From DATAOG01 sp963753685 (GTDB taxonomy: Bacteria > Pseudomonadota > Alphaproteobacteria > Geminicoccales > Geminicoccaceae): DNA of 64,000 nucleotides. Below the pieces are notes generated by a model. The model searched no databases. It saw nothing but the letters and a program-made list of their open reading frames with translations, and was not told the DNA's origin. Below are positions 17,661-25,131 of the stretch, piece after piece; the first letter of the stretch is position 1, and the number at the start of each line of letters is the position of its first letter. The stretch lies in the NCBI GenBank assembly GCA_963753685.1, contig CAVWDE010000008.1, positions 124,001 to 188,000 on the forward strand. Reading direction: 5' to 3'. A program made the translations under genes and the position numbers.

Positions 17661-17914
17661 CGGTCCGCCTCATCGTCATCGAGCGGCCAGTGGCGCTGAA
17701 TGACCCAGGCCGTGAAGCAAGCGATGGCAAAAACGGCCAGCACAGAAAGCACCACCCAGTAGGGCAGACCCAGCCAGAGGGCAGGCGCCTCGTTCGCCGG
17801 CAAATACCAGGGGACCGACAGCGCAAAGAGAAGCAGATATACCAACCAGATCCAAAGGCGACGATGCAACGCTATCGGGGGGCCAACGAGAGCCTCGGCA
17901 TGCTCCTCTTGCAT
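17657..17914 (-). CDS. small membrane partner of the symporter (DUF3311-like)
   Basis: 85 residues, two transmembrane helices (about 16-36 and 43-70) and an acidic C-terminus (PLDDDEADR). The P-W-Y-L-P then LGLPYWVV pattern recalls the DUF3311-type subunits encoded just before SSS transporters. Start ATG 17914 (preceded by a GGGG stretch) is preferred; ATG 17929 or 17995 would add a Cys-rich, unlikely leader. Its stop overlaps the symporter's start by 4 bp, which ties the two functionally. Confidence 0.72.
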   Translation of the reverse strand: MQEEHAEALVGPPIALHRRLWIWLVYLLLFALSVPWYLPANEAPALWLGLPYWVVLSVLAVFAIACFTAWVIQRHWPLDDDEADR

Positions 17915-18063
17915 GGACCGACCCCACATGGTGAGCTTACCGCAAAGGACGCGACGCCAGACGCCAGCGTGATTGTCGAGACAGACACAATTCATGCTCT
18001 CCGGTCAAGATCTCCGCCCGTCGCGGGCGCGCGGACCGAGCGCGGACGTCGGGACGCCTGATA

Positions 18064-18795
18064 TCACCCGCCGAGCGCGAGCAGCGGCCCCTGGTAGATC
18101 ACCGGACCGGTCGGCCGGTCGGTCGGCGACCCGCCCGGCGGTTCCAGGCTGACCGCGAGCGCGGCGCTCGGGCGGACGGTGCCCTCGAGCTGCGCTGGCA
18201 GGTCGAGGGTGGTCGCGTGCTCCGGATCGAGCAGGCCTAGCGATTTCGGCGCGGCGCCGCCCGCGACCAGCCAGAGCTGCAGGGCATGGTCCTCGACCGC
18301 CGCGGTCGCAAGCGGCCGGATGGTCATGCGCTTGGCCGCCGGCTCGACGGTCACGATCAGCGCCGGGCTCTCGTCGCCCCGGTCGAGCACGGCGACGAAG
18401 CGCGCCGAGGGCGCCGACGGCGGGCGCAGCGATGTGCCGGCGATATAGAGCGCCAGGATCGCGGCCAGCGCGCTCGCCGCGACCGTGCACCAGCGCCAGA
18501 AGGTGACGCTGTACATCCGGCCGCGGAGCCGCACGCGCACCCGGCGCCTGGGCGCCGCCGGCGGCGCTCCGGCGACCAGCGCCTGCGCGATCCCGAGCCA
18601 CGCCAGGGGCGGCGGCTCGACCGGCGGGACCGCCTCCGCTAGGGGCGCCAGGCGTTCCTGCCACAGCTCGACCAGCCGGCCGAGCTCGCGGTCGGTCTGC
18701 AGCCGCTGCTGGACCCCGGCGCGCGCCGCCGGCTCGAGCGTGCCGAGCACGTATTCGGCTGCCAGCGCCTCGGTCTCGTCGAGTTCGTCGGTCAT
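18064..18795 (-). CDS. anti-sigma factor, RskA type
   Basis: 243-residue single-pass membrane anti-sigma factor. The cytoplasmic N-terminal part (about 5-75: LAAEYVLGTLEPAARAGVQQRL) is the sigma-binding zinc-less domain. One membrane helix lies near 103-121, followed by a periplasmic RskA domain with the family ending on a Gly-rich segment. Its start overlaps the sigma factor stop by 4 bp. Known members hold an ECF sigma factor at the membrane and release it after proteolysis. Confidence 0.85.
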   Translation of the reverse strand: MTDELDETEALAAEYVLGTLEPAARAGVQQRLQTDRELGRLVELWQERLAPLAEAVPPVEPPPLAWLGIAQALVAGAPPAAPRRRVRVRLRGRMYSVTFWRWCTVAASALAAILALYIAGTSLRPPSAPSARFVAVLDRGDESPALIVTVEPAAKRMTIRPLATAAVEDHALQLWLVAGGAAPKSLGLLDPEHATTLDLPAQLEGTVRPSAALAVSLEPPGGSPTDRPTGPVIYQGPLLALGG

Positions 18796-19340
18796 CGCTC
18801 AAGGCAGTCCTTGAGCCGCAGCAGCCCGCGCCGGATCAGGCTCTTGACGGTCCCGAGCGGGCAGGCCAACCGGACCGCCAGCTCGGCATGGGTATAGCCC
18901 TCGGCATAAGCCAGCAGCAGACTCTGGCGCTGGCGGCTCTCGAGCTCGCCCAGGCACTGGCCGAGCGCCTTCGTCCGGGCGCCGATCACGCCATCCACCG
19001 GGTTCGCCACATCCTCCAGCTCGTCGATCGCGTCGAGTGGCAGCTCCGGCCGCCGGCCGCGCCGCCGGTCGAGCGCACCGTTGCGCGCGATCGCGATCAT
19101 CCAGGTCATCGGCGCCCCTTTGTCCGGCCGGTAGTCGGCGGCGCGCTGCCAGATCCGCAGATAGACCTCCTGCAGCACCTCGCTCGCCTGCTCGCGATCG
19201 CGCAGGATGCGCAGGACCACGCCGAACAGCTTGGCGCTGCTCGCGGCGTACAGCTCGGCGAACGCCCTCTGATCGCGCGCCACCGTGCCGTCGAGCAGAT
19301 CGCTGAGCGTCGATCGCCTGGCCTGATCGTCGTTCGCCAT
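18792..19340 (-). CDS. ECF sigma factor, SigK-like
   Basis: 182 residues. Region 2 spans about 25-90 (AFAELYAASSAKLFGVVLRIL, EVLQEVYLRIWQRA, MTWMIAIARNGALDRRR) and region 4 about 125-178 (RQSLLLAYAEGYTHAELAVRL, PLGTVKSLIRRGLLRL). It is cotranscribed with its RskA-type anti-sigma factor (4-bp overlap) and lies just downstream of a fasciclin gene. ATG 19340 gives an ordinary N-terminus; a longer frame exists but looks non-coding. It probably drives its own operon and the fasciclin gene. Confidence 0.88.
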   Translation of the reverse strand: MANDDQARRSTLSDLLDGTVARDQRAFAELYAASSAKLFGVVLRILRDREQASEVLQEVYLRIWQRAADYRPDKGAPMTWMIAIARNGALDRRRGRRPELPLDAIDELEDVANPVDGVIGARTKALGQCLGELESRQRQSLLLAYAEGYTHAELAVRLACPLGTVKSLIRRGLLRLKDCLER

Positions 19341-19474
19341 GCCTGGGTGCGAGCCTTGGCGGCGGTCGAGTTCGAGGGCCACCTCACCTCCAGCCTTACC
19401 AGAGCGCCCGCCGGTGCACCAGCCAGGCGACGAGCAGCGGCCGCGCCCCGACCGGGGCGCGACCGCCCTCCGGT

Positions 19475-20122
19475 TCAACTCGGCAGCATCCCCTCGTCGA
19501 TGACGTGGATCACGCCGTTCGACTGATAGACATCATACGTCGAAATCGTGGCGATAGTCCCCTTCGCGTCCTCGAGCACCAGATTGCTCGGCCCGTTGGC
19601 CTTGACCGTGAGGGTTTCGCCGTTGACGGTCTTGAGCTCGGCCATGCCGCCGCCGGCTGCGACCCGTTCGCGCAGGGCGGCCGAATCGAGCCGCCCGGGA
19701 ACCACGTGGTAGGTCAGGATGCTGGCCAGCTTTGCCCGGTTCTCGGGCTTCAACAGGGTGTCGACCGTGCCCGGAGGCAGCGCGGCAAAGGCGCTGTTGA
19801 CCGGCGCGAACACGGTGAACGGCCCCGGCCCCTCGAGCGTGTCGACCAGGCCCGCGGCCTTGACCGCCGCGACCAGCGTGGTGTGGTCGGCCGAGTTGAC
19901 CGCATTGTCGACGATCGTCCTGCTCGGCAGCATCGGCTGGCCGCCGACCATCAGGTTCGGCATCGAGGCCATCCGCATGGTCGCGGGCCCGCTCGCCGCT
20001 TCGCCCGCCATCGCGCTGCCCATGCCGGCCTGATGATCGGCGGGCGCGCAGGCGCCGGTCGCCCCCAGCGCGGTCACAGCGACGACCAGCAGGCCGCGCC
20101 GCAGCGTGGTATTTTGAAGGAT
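19475..20122 (-). CDS. fasciclin-domain lipoprotein
   Basis: About 215 residues: a short signal peptide (LLVVAVTALGATGAC, possible lipid-anchor Cys at 25), a Met/Ala-rich linker and one fasciclin (FAS1) domain from about residue 70 (TIVDNAVNSADHTTLVAAVKAAG, GPFTVFAPVNSAFAALP, ILTYHVVPG, VNGETL, YQSNGVIHVIDEGMLP). FAS1 proteins act outside the membrane in adhesion or matrix binding. No ATG, GTG or TTG sits in frame before the signal peptide; the best start is ATC 20122, seven bases after a GGAGG box. The sigma/anti-sigma pair follows 134 bp downstream. Confidence 0.82.
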   Translation of the reverse strand: MLQNTTLRRGLLVVAVTALGATGACAPADHQAGMGSAMAGEAASGPATMRMASMPNLMVGGQPMLPSRTIVDNAVNSADHTTLVAAVKAAGLVDTLEGPGPFTVFAPVNSAFAALPPGTVDTLLKPENRAKLASILTYHVVPGRLDSAALRERVAAGGGMAELKTVNGETLTVKANGPSNLVLEDAKGTIATISTYDVYQSNGVIHVIDEGMLPS

Positions 20123-20256
20123 CGTCCGTCCTCCGTTGCGGGCGGTGCCCCGGCACCACCTCCAAGGCCGCAGTCCCGCTACGGCCCCGGTAGCTACGGC
20201 GGAGCGAGCGATTTGGATGCAGGCGAGCGCCGGCCCAGGACGGCTGGCCGGTCGTC

Positions 20257-21036
20257 TTACAGATGGCTGGCCAGAAACTGGCGCAGGCGTTCGGAGCGCG
20301 GATTGCCGAAGATCGCCTTGGGCGGGCCCTGCTCCTCGATCCGGCCCTGGTGGAGGAAGACCGTGGAGGTCGAGACCTCGCGCGCGAAGCCGATCTCGTG
20401 GGTCACGATCAGCATCGTGCGGCCCTCCTCGGCGAGATCGCGCATCACCTTCAGGACCTCGCCGACCAGCTCCGGGTCGAGCGCCGAGGTCGGCTCGTCG
20501 AACAGCATCACCTGCGGCTCCATCGCGAGCGCGCGGGCGATCGCGGCGCGCTGCTGCTGGCCGCCGGAGAGGTGGGCCGGATAGTGCGAGCGCTTGTCGG
20601 CGATGCCGACCTTGGCGAGCAGCGCCTCGGCGCGGGCGACGGCTTCCGCCTTGGGCTGCCTGAGGACGTGAACCGGGGCCTCGATCACATTTTCGAGCAC
20701 GGTCATGTGCGACCAGAGATTGAAGCTCTGGAACACCATGCCGAGGCGGGTGCGGATCCGGTCGACCTGTTTGGCATCGGCGGGCCTCGCACCATGGCGG
20801 GTCTTGACCATGCGGATCAGCTCGCCGCCGACGTGGACCTGGCCGGCGTCCGGGGTCTCGAGCAGGTTGATGCAACGGAGCAACGTGCTTTTGCCCGAGC
20901 CTGACGAGCCGATCATCGCGATCACGTCACCGTTGAGCGCGCTGAGCGACACGCCTTTCAACACCTCGAGCGCGCCGAAGCTCTTGTGCAGCTCGGTCAC
21001 CACCAGGGCCGGCGCTACCCCGTCTGCCATGTCCAT
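20257..21036 (-). CDS. amino-acid ABC transporter ATP-binding protein (HisP/GlnQ family)
   Basis: 259-residue ATPase of a polar amino-acid importer. Walker A GSSGSGKST (43-51), Q-loop VFQSFNLWSHMTVLENV, signature LSGGQ (156-160), Walker B with DEPTSALD (180-187) and H-loop THE. The NLWSHMTVLENVIEAP stretch is typical of the HisP/OccP/AotP group (His, Lys, Arg, opines). It is an orphan here: no permease or binding protein gene adjoins it. The periplasmic binding protein at 11209-12066 may belong to the same transporter, but that is inference. Confidence 0.88.
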   Translation of the reverse strand: MDMADGVAPALVVTELHKSFGALEVLKGVSLSALNGDVIAMIGSSGSGKSTLLRCINLLETPDAGQVHVGGELIRMVKTRHGARPADAKQVDRIRTRLGMVFQSFNLWSHMTVLENVIEAPVHVLRQPKAEAVARAEALLAKVGIADKRSHYPAHLSGGQQQRAAIARALAMEPQVMLFDEPTSALDPELVGEVLKVMRDLAEEGRTMLIVTHEIGFAREVSTSTVFLHQGRIEEQGPPKAIFGNPRSERLRQFLASHL

Positions 21037-21233
21037 GCTTTCTGGTCCCCGGGCCTCGTCCCGATCGCCAAGCTACCGGCTGGCTCGCCGGGGGACAAGC
21101 ACGCCGCGCGCTGCGGCTCTCCGTTAGGCTTTTGTTAACCATCTCGCCCCATGCTGCCGCAATGGTTGAGTGACATGCGCCAAGCGTGCGCTTTTGGCGA
21201 CCGCCCGCGACGCGCGAGGACGGGATCGAAGGG

Positions 21234-22196
21234 ATGACGGACGCTGCAATCAAGGTCCTCCTGGTCGAGGACAATCCGGTCGACGCCCGGCTGGCGGCCG
21301 CGTTGCTCGGCGCGGATGGCGAATTCGAGCTGACCCACGTGGAGCGGCTGAGCGAGGCCACCCGGGAGCTGAGCGAGCACCATTTCGATGCCGTCCTGCT
21401 CGACCTGATGCTGCCGGATTCGAGTGGGATGGCCACCATCGATGGGGTCCAGGAACGCGCGCCGGACGTGCCGATCGTCGTCTACAGCGGCTTCGGCGAC
21501 GAGGACGTGATGTTCGCGTGCGAAGCGATCCGCGGCGGCGCCCAGGAGTTCCTGCCCAAGAGCCTGGCGACCCCGATCGCGATGCAGCGGGCGATCATCG
21601 AATCCATCGAGCGCAAGCGCCAGGAGCAGCGCAAGATCCGTTTTGCCCGCCACGACGAGCTGACCGGCCTTGCCAATCACCTCCTTCTGGAGGAACGGTT
21701 CGAGCGCGCCGCCGCGCGCGCCGATCGCCAGGGCCGGTATCTGGCGCTGATATCGATCGAGCTGGATCACTTTCTGAACACGGTCGAGGAGATGGGCAAC
21801 GAGTTCGGCGATCGGCTGCTGCGGGCGGTCGCCAAGCGGTTGCAGGGCCATCTGCGCAAGTCCGATACCCTGGCGAGATTTCACTTGCACAGCTTCACGG
21901 CGTTGCTCGAAGCGCTCCTCCCGACCCAGGATGCCGGCACGCTGGCCGCCAAGATACGGGCCGTGATGGCCCCCGAATTCCGGATCGAGCGCAGCGAGGT
22001 GTATCTGACCGCGAGTATCGGGATCGCCCTCTATCCGATCCACGGCCGGCGCCTGCCGGAGCTGCTCGAAGCGGCCGGCGCCGCCATGTTCGAGGTCGCG
22101 ATGGCCGGCGGCGATGGCTGTCGGGTCGCCCTGCTGCCAACGCCGGTCAGAGCGGCCGTCGACGCCGGCGACGACCGCCAGGCGGTCAACGCGTGA
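21234..22196 (+). CDS. response regulator with a degenerate GGDEF output domain
   Basis: 320 residues. N-terminal receiver domain (1-125) with intact phosphorylation Asp57 (VLLDLMLPD) and Lys109 (FLPKS). The C-terminal half has the entry motif HDELTGLANHLLLEERF of diguanylate cyclases, but the active-site GGDEF position reads HLHSF (217-221). The metal-binding region is also altered (ELDHFLNTVEEMGNEFGD). It is very likely catalytically dead and acts as a binding or scaffold module. Start ATG 21234; a longer frame from 21186 is less likely. It stands alone upstream of rlmE, which is convergent. Confidence 0.85.
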   Translation: MTDAAIKVLLVEDNPVDARLAAALLGADGEFELTHVERLSEATRELSEHHFDAVLLDLMLPDSSGMATIDGVQERAPDVPIVVYSGFGDEDVMFACEAIRGGAQEFLPKSLATPIAMQRAIIESIERKRQEQRKIRFARHDELTGLANHLLLEERFERAAARADRQGRYLALISIELDHFLNTVEEMGNEFGDRLLRAVAKRLQGHLRKSDTLARFHLHSFTALLEALLPTQDAGTLAAKIRAVMAPEFRIERSEVYLTASIGIALYPIHGRRLPELLEAAGAAMFEVAMAGGDGCRVALLPTPVRAAVDAGDDRQAVNA

Positions 22197-22242
22197 TGCG
22201 CCAGGGCGGCGCGCAGGGCGACTCGAGGCCGTGCGGCAGCCA

Positions 22243-22899
22243 TCAGTCAGGCGCGGGCCGATAGCCCGAACCGACCAGATAGATCTCCGACGAGCCGGTC
22301 CGGCTGGCCGCCGGCCGGAGCAGCTTCAGGCGCCGGAACTGCCGGCGGGCTCCGGCCACGATCCCGGCTTCGGCGCCGCGCAACAGTTTCAGCACCGCAT
22401 CGCCGCCCGGAGCCAGAAGCTCCGGGAGCACGCTCAGGACCGCCTCGGCGAGAGCGTCGGCTCGCAGGCGATCGACCGCACGCTGGCCGGTCGCGGGCGC
22501 GGCCAGATCGCTCAGCACGAGCTCGACCGGACCGCGGGCATGCGCCAGCAGGCGCTCGACCGTAGCCGGATCGAAGATGTCGCCCTGCAACAGGCTGGCA
22601 CCCTCGATCGCCTCGATCGCCTGCAGATCGACGCCGACCACGCGACAGCCGCGGGCGACGGCGACCTGAGCCCAACCGCCGGGCGCGGTGCCCAGGTCGA
22701 CGACCGGCCGGCCCGGGCGCAGGAGCTCGAGCTTGGCGTCGATCTCGAGCAGCTTGTAGGCCGCCCGCGACCGATAGCCCTCGGCGCGGGCGCTTTGCAC
22801 AAAGCGGTCGTTGATGTGGCGCTCGAGCCAGCGACTCGAGCCGGCCCGCCGCCCCTTGCTCGAGCGCAGGCGCTCCTTGATCGCGCGCGGTTCCGGCAT
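22243..22899 (-). CDS. rlmE: 23S rRNA (uridine(2552)-2'-O)-methyltransferase (FtsJ)
   Basis: 218-residue SAM-dependent 2'-O-methyltransferase that modifies U2552 in the 23S A-loop. The catalytic K-D-K-E tetrad is visible at K49, D131, K171 and E205, and the SAM site is VVDLGTAPGGW (67-77). The basic N-terminal tail is typical of alphaproteobacterial members. It lies 17 bp after the ppx/gppA-like gene and is probably cotranscribed, an order found in other alphaproteobacteria. Confidence 0.92.
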   Translation of the reverse strand: MPEPRAIKERLRSSKGRRAGSSRWLERHINDRFVQSARAEGYRSRAAYKLLEIDAKLELLRPGRPVVDLGTAPGGWAQVAVARGCRVVGVDLQAIEAIEGASLLQGDIFDPATVERLLAHARGPVELVLSDLAAPATGQRAVDRLRADALAEAVLSVLPELLAPGGDAVLKLLRGAEAGIVAGARRQFRRLKLLRPAASRTGSSEIYLVGSGYRPAPD

Positions 22900-22916
22900 G
22901 AACTCGGGGCCGATGC

Positions 22917-23972
22917 TCAGGCGGTGGTCCGGCCGACTGCCGACGCGCCCGCCGCTGGCACCGGCGGCAGCGGCTTCGACGGCGCGATCGTCGCCCCGGG
23001 GGCGGTCAGGGCGGCGGCGAGCGAGCGGCCCATCATGTTCAAAAGAATCCCCTCGCGCAGGCCTCGATCGGCGACCCGCAACTGGTCGGTGGGCCAGCAG
23101 CGCAGGACCGCCTCCAGGATCGCGCAGCCGGCGACCACCAGATCGGCCCGCCCCGGTCCGATGCAGGGATGGGCAGCCCGCTCGGCCTGGCTCATGGCGC
23201 GCAGCCGCAGGGAGACGGCGGTGGCCGTCCCGGCTTCGAGGATCAGCCCATCGATCTGGCGGCGATCGTAGCGCGCCAGATCGAGATGCAGGGCGGCGAG
23301 CGTGGTGACCGTGCCGGAGGTCCCGACCATCTGGCTGCGCCCGTAGCCGAAGTGACGCCGCAGCCCATGGCTCGCTTCGATCGGCGCGAGCAGGCTCTGA
23401 ATGTGGCGGACCATGACCTCGAAGGTCGACGGGTCGGGCTCGGCGGCGAACGCCTCCGACAGCGCGACCACGCCGACCGCCACCGAATGGCTGCAGCGCA
23501 CGACGGCAGCGCCGCCGGTCTGGCTGCGATCGAGCCAGAGCAGCTCGGTGCTGCCGCCGCCGATGTCGACCAGAAGCACGTGCTCCGCCTCGGGGTCGAT
23601 CAGTGGCAGGCAGCCGAGCAGCGCGAGCTCTGCCTCGTCCTCGTGCCGCAGGATCTCAAAACTGAGCCCGGTGACCCGCTTGACCCGCGCCAGAAACTCG
23701 ACGCCATTCTGCGCCCGCCGGCAGGCCTCGGTCGCGACGCAGCGGATCTCGCGGGCGCCGTGGCGGGCGATGATCCGAGCGCAGACCCGGAGCGCCGCGA
23801 TCGTGCGTGCGATCGCCCGCTCGCCGAGCTGGCCGCTCTGGGCCACCGCTTCGCCCAGCCGGACGATCCGCGAGAAGCTGTCGACGACCTCGAAACCGTC
23901 GGCGCGCGGCCGCGCCACCAGCAACCGGCAGTTGTTGGTCCCCAGATCGAGCGCAGCCATCATCGGCGGCAT
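22917..23972 (-). CDS. Ppx/GppA family phosphatase (exopolyphosphatase)
   Basis: 351-residue ASKHA-fold phosphatase that hydrolyses polyphosphate or pppGpp. Visible: ALDLGTNNCRLLVARP (phosphate 1), ACATEACRRAQNG-type segment, VDIGGGSTEL (phosphate 2) and GTSGTVTTLAAL. It is the short two-domain form, without the C-terminal HD domain of E. coli Ppx. I chose ATG 23972; ATG 24044 would add 24 residues with no family match. It leads the ppx-rlmE transcript and diverges from the lipoprotein gene. Confidence 0.87.
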   Translation of the reverse strand: MPPMMAALDLGTNNCRLLVARPRADGFEVVDSFSRIVRLGEAVAQSGQLGERAIARTIAALRVCARIIARHGAREIRCVATEACRRAQNGVEFLARVKRVTGLSFEILRHEDEAELALLGCLPLIDPEAEHVLLVDIGGGSTELLWLDRSQTGGAAVVRCSHSVAVGVVALSEAFAAEPDPSTFEVMVRHIQSLLAPIEASHGLRRHFGYGRSQMVGTSGTVTTLAALHLDLARYDRRQIDGLILEAGTATAVSLRLRAMSQAERAAHPCIGPGRADLVVAGCAILEAVLRCWPTDQLRVADRGLREGILLNMMGRSLAAALTAPGATIAPSKPLPPVPAAGASAVGRTTA

Positions 23973-24181
23973 CCGCTCGGCGCCCCCCAGACGAGATGTG
24001 ATCGCGGTTGGATCATGGATGATGGGTACGACTGTAGGCGGCATGGCGGGGCTTGAGCAATATTTTCCGCAAACCGCTCCGATCGGCGCGCCGCATTCGG
24101 CCTTGCCGCCGTCGTCGGACTGCGGTTAGGTGAGCCGACCCTGGGGGTCGACGAACGTGGCGGAAGGGAAGCGCTCTGGCG

Positions 24182-24787
24182 ATGGGGCCGGCCGATCTGG
24201 AACGGCAGCCGCGCGCGGCTGTAAGGCGCAAGCCGGGCCTCCGCGCCACGCTCGGCGCAGGTTGCCTGCGCCTGCCCGGCATCGGACTCGCGGCCCTCGT
24301 GCTCGCGGCCTGCTCCTCGAGCCCGCCTCAGCCGCAGGCACCGCCCGCGTGCCCGGCCGCTCTGCTGCTCGACGGTGCGGATCGCACCACGAGCTACCGT
24401 CCGGGCGCCGATCGCAGCCCGAGCGCGTTGCGCTATCTCGCGGTTCTGACCCATCTCAAGAGCACCTGCCGCTACCAGGAGCAGGGGGTTGATGTCGACC
24501 TGGCCCTCGATCTGATCGCCCAACGTGGCCCGGCCGGCAATAAGGATCCGGTGCAGCTGACCTATTTCATCGCCACCATCGGCCCGAACCGGGAGATCCT
24601 GTCCAAGCAGCTGTTCAATTCCGAGATCGTCTTTGCCAAGGATGAGAATCTCGCCGGGGTCGCCGAGCAGCTGACCCTCCGCCTGCCGCCGCTGCCGCCG
24701 GAGCAGGCCGCGACCTACGGCCTTTATCTCGGCTTTCAGCTGAGCAACTCCGAACTCCAGGAACGGCTGAAACCGCTGCTTCACTGA
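24182..24787 (+). CDS. putative lipoprotein, conserved hypothetical
   Basis: 201 residues as read from ATG 24182. The long, basic N-terminus leads to a hydrophobic stretch and a lipobox LAAC at 41-44, so the mature protein would begin at Cys44; the true start may be a later, less obvious codon. The mature part (PPACPAALLLDGADRTTSYRP, LRYLAVLTHLKSTCRYQ, two conserved Cys) looks like a periplasmic alphaproteobacterial protein family of unknown function. It ends 80 bp before the glycine riboswitch. Confidence 0.7.
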   Translation: MGPADLERQPRAAVRRKPGLRATLGAGCLRLPGIGLAALVLAACSSSPPQPQAPPACPAALLLDGADRTTSYRPGADRSPSALRYLAVLTHLKSTCRYQEQGVDVDLALDLIAQRGPAGNKDPVQLTYFIATIGPNREILSKQLFNSEIVFAKDENLAGVAEQLTLRLPPLPPEQAATYGLYLGFQLSNSELQERLKPLLH

Positions 24788-24867
24788 CCCCGTTCCGTTC
24801 TGGGGCTCGGGAGCGCTTGACCTCCGGGCCGGCCGGAGTAGTGTTGGGCGACATTGCCAGCTGAGCC

Positions 24868-25118
24868 CCGCGGGAGAGTCCCTGCCAGCCGTGCGAACGG
24901 TCGGCGACGGCGCCGAAGGAGCAACCGCCCCGGAAACTCTCAGGCCAATGGACCGCGGGGGGATGGCGCTCTGGAGAGCGGGCGCTCCGGCCATCGGGTC
25001 GGGCGCCCCACCGAAGGGGTAAGACGTTGCGTGGCCTTGTGCCGGGCAACGCCGAGTCTCTCAGGTTTGGGACAGAGGGGGCTGAACCGCTGCCGCACGC
25101 GGGCGGCGCAGCCCCTTT
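24868..25118 (+). promoter_or_regulatory. tandem glycine riboswitch upstream of gcvT
   Basis: Two glycine aptamers in series. The first (about 24868-24960) has GCGGGAGAGTCC, then GCCGAAGGAGCAA, then GGAAACTCTCAGGC and a closing GGACCGC. The second (about 24967-25080) has GGAGAGCGGG, CCACCGAAGGGGTAAG and GAGTCTCTCAGG. These are the conserved core strings of the class. A GC-rich hairpin follows (25078-25115, arms GGGGCTG and CAGCCCC, then TTT), and the GGAGG ribosome site of gcvT comes right after. Glycine binding probably turns on the cleavage operon, either through this terminator-like stem or by freeing the ribosome site. Confidence 0.95.
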
Positions 25119-25131
25119 GGAGGTCCCGGTC

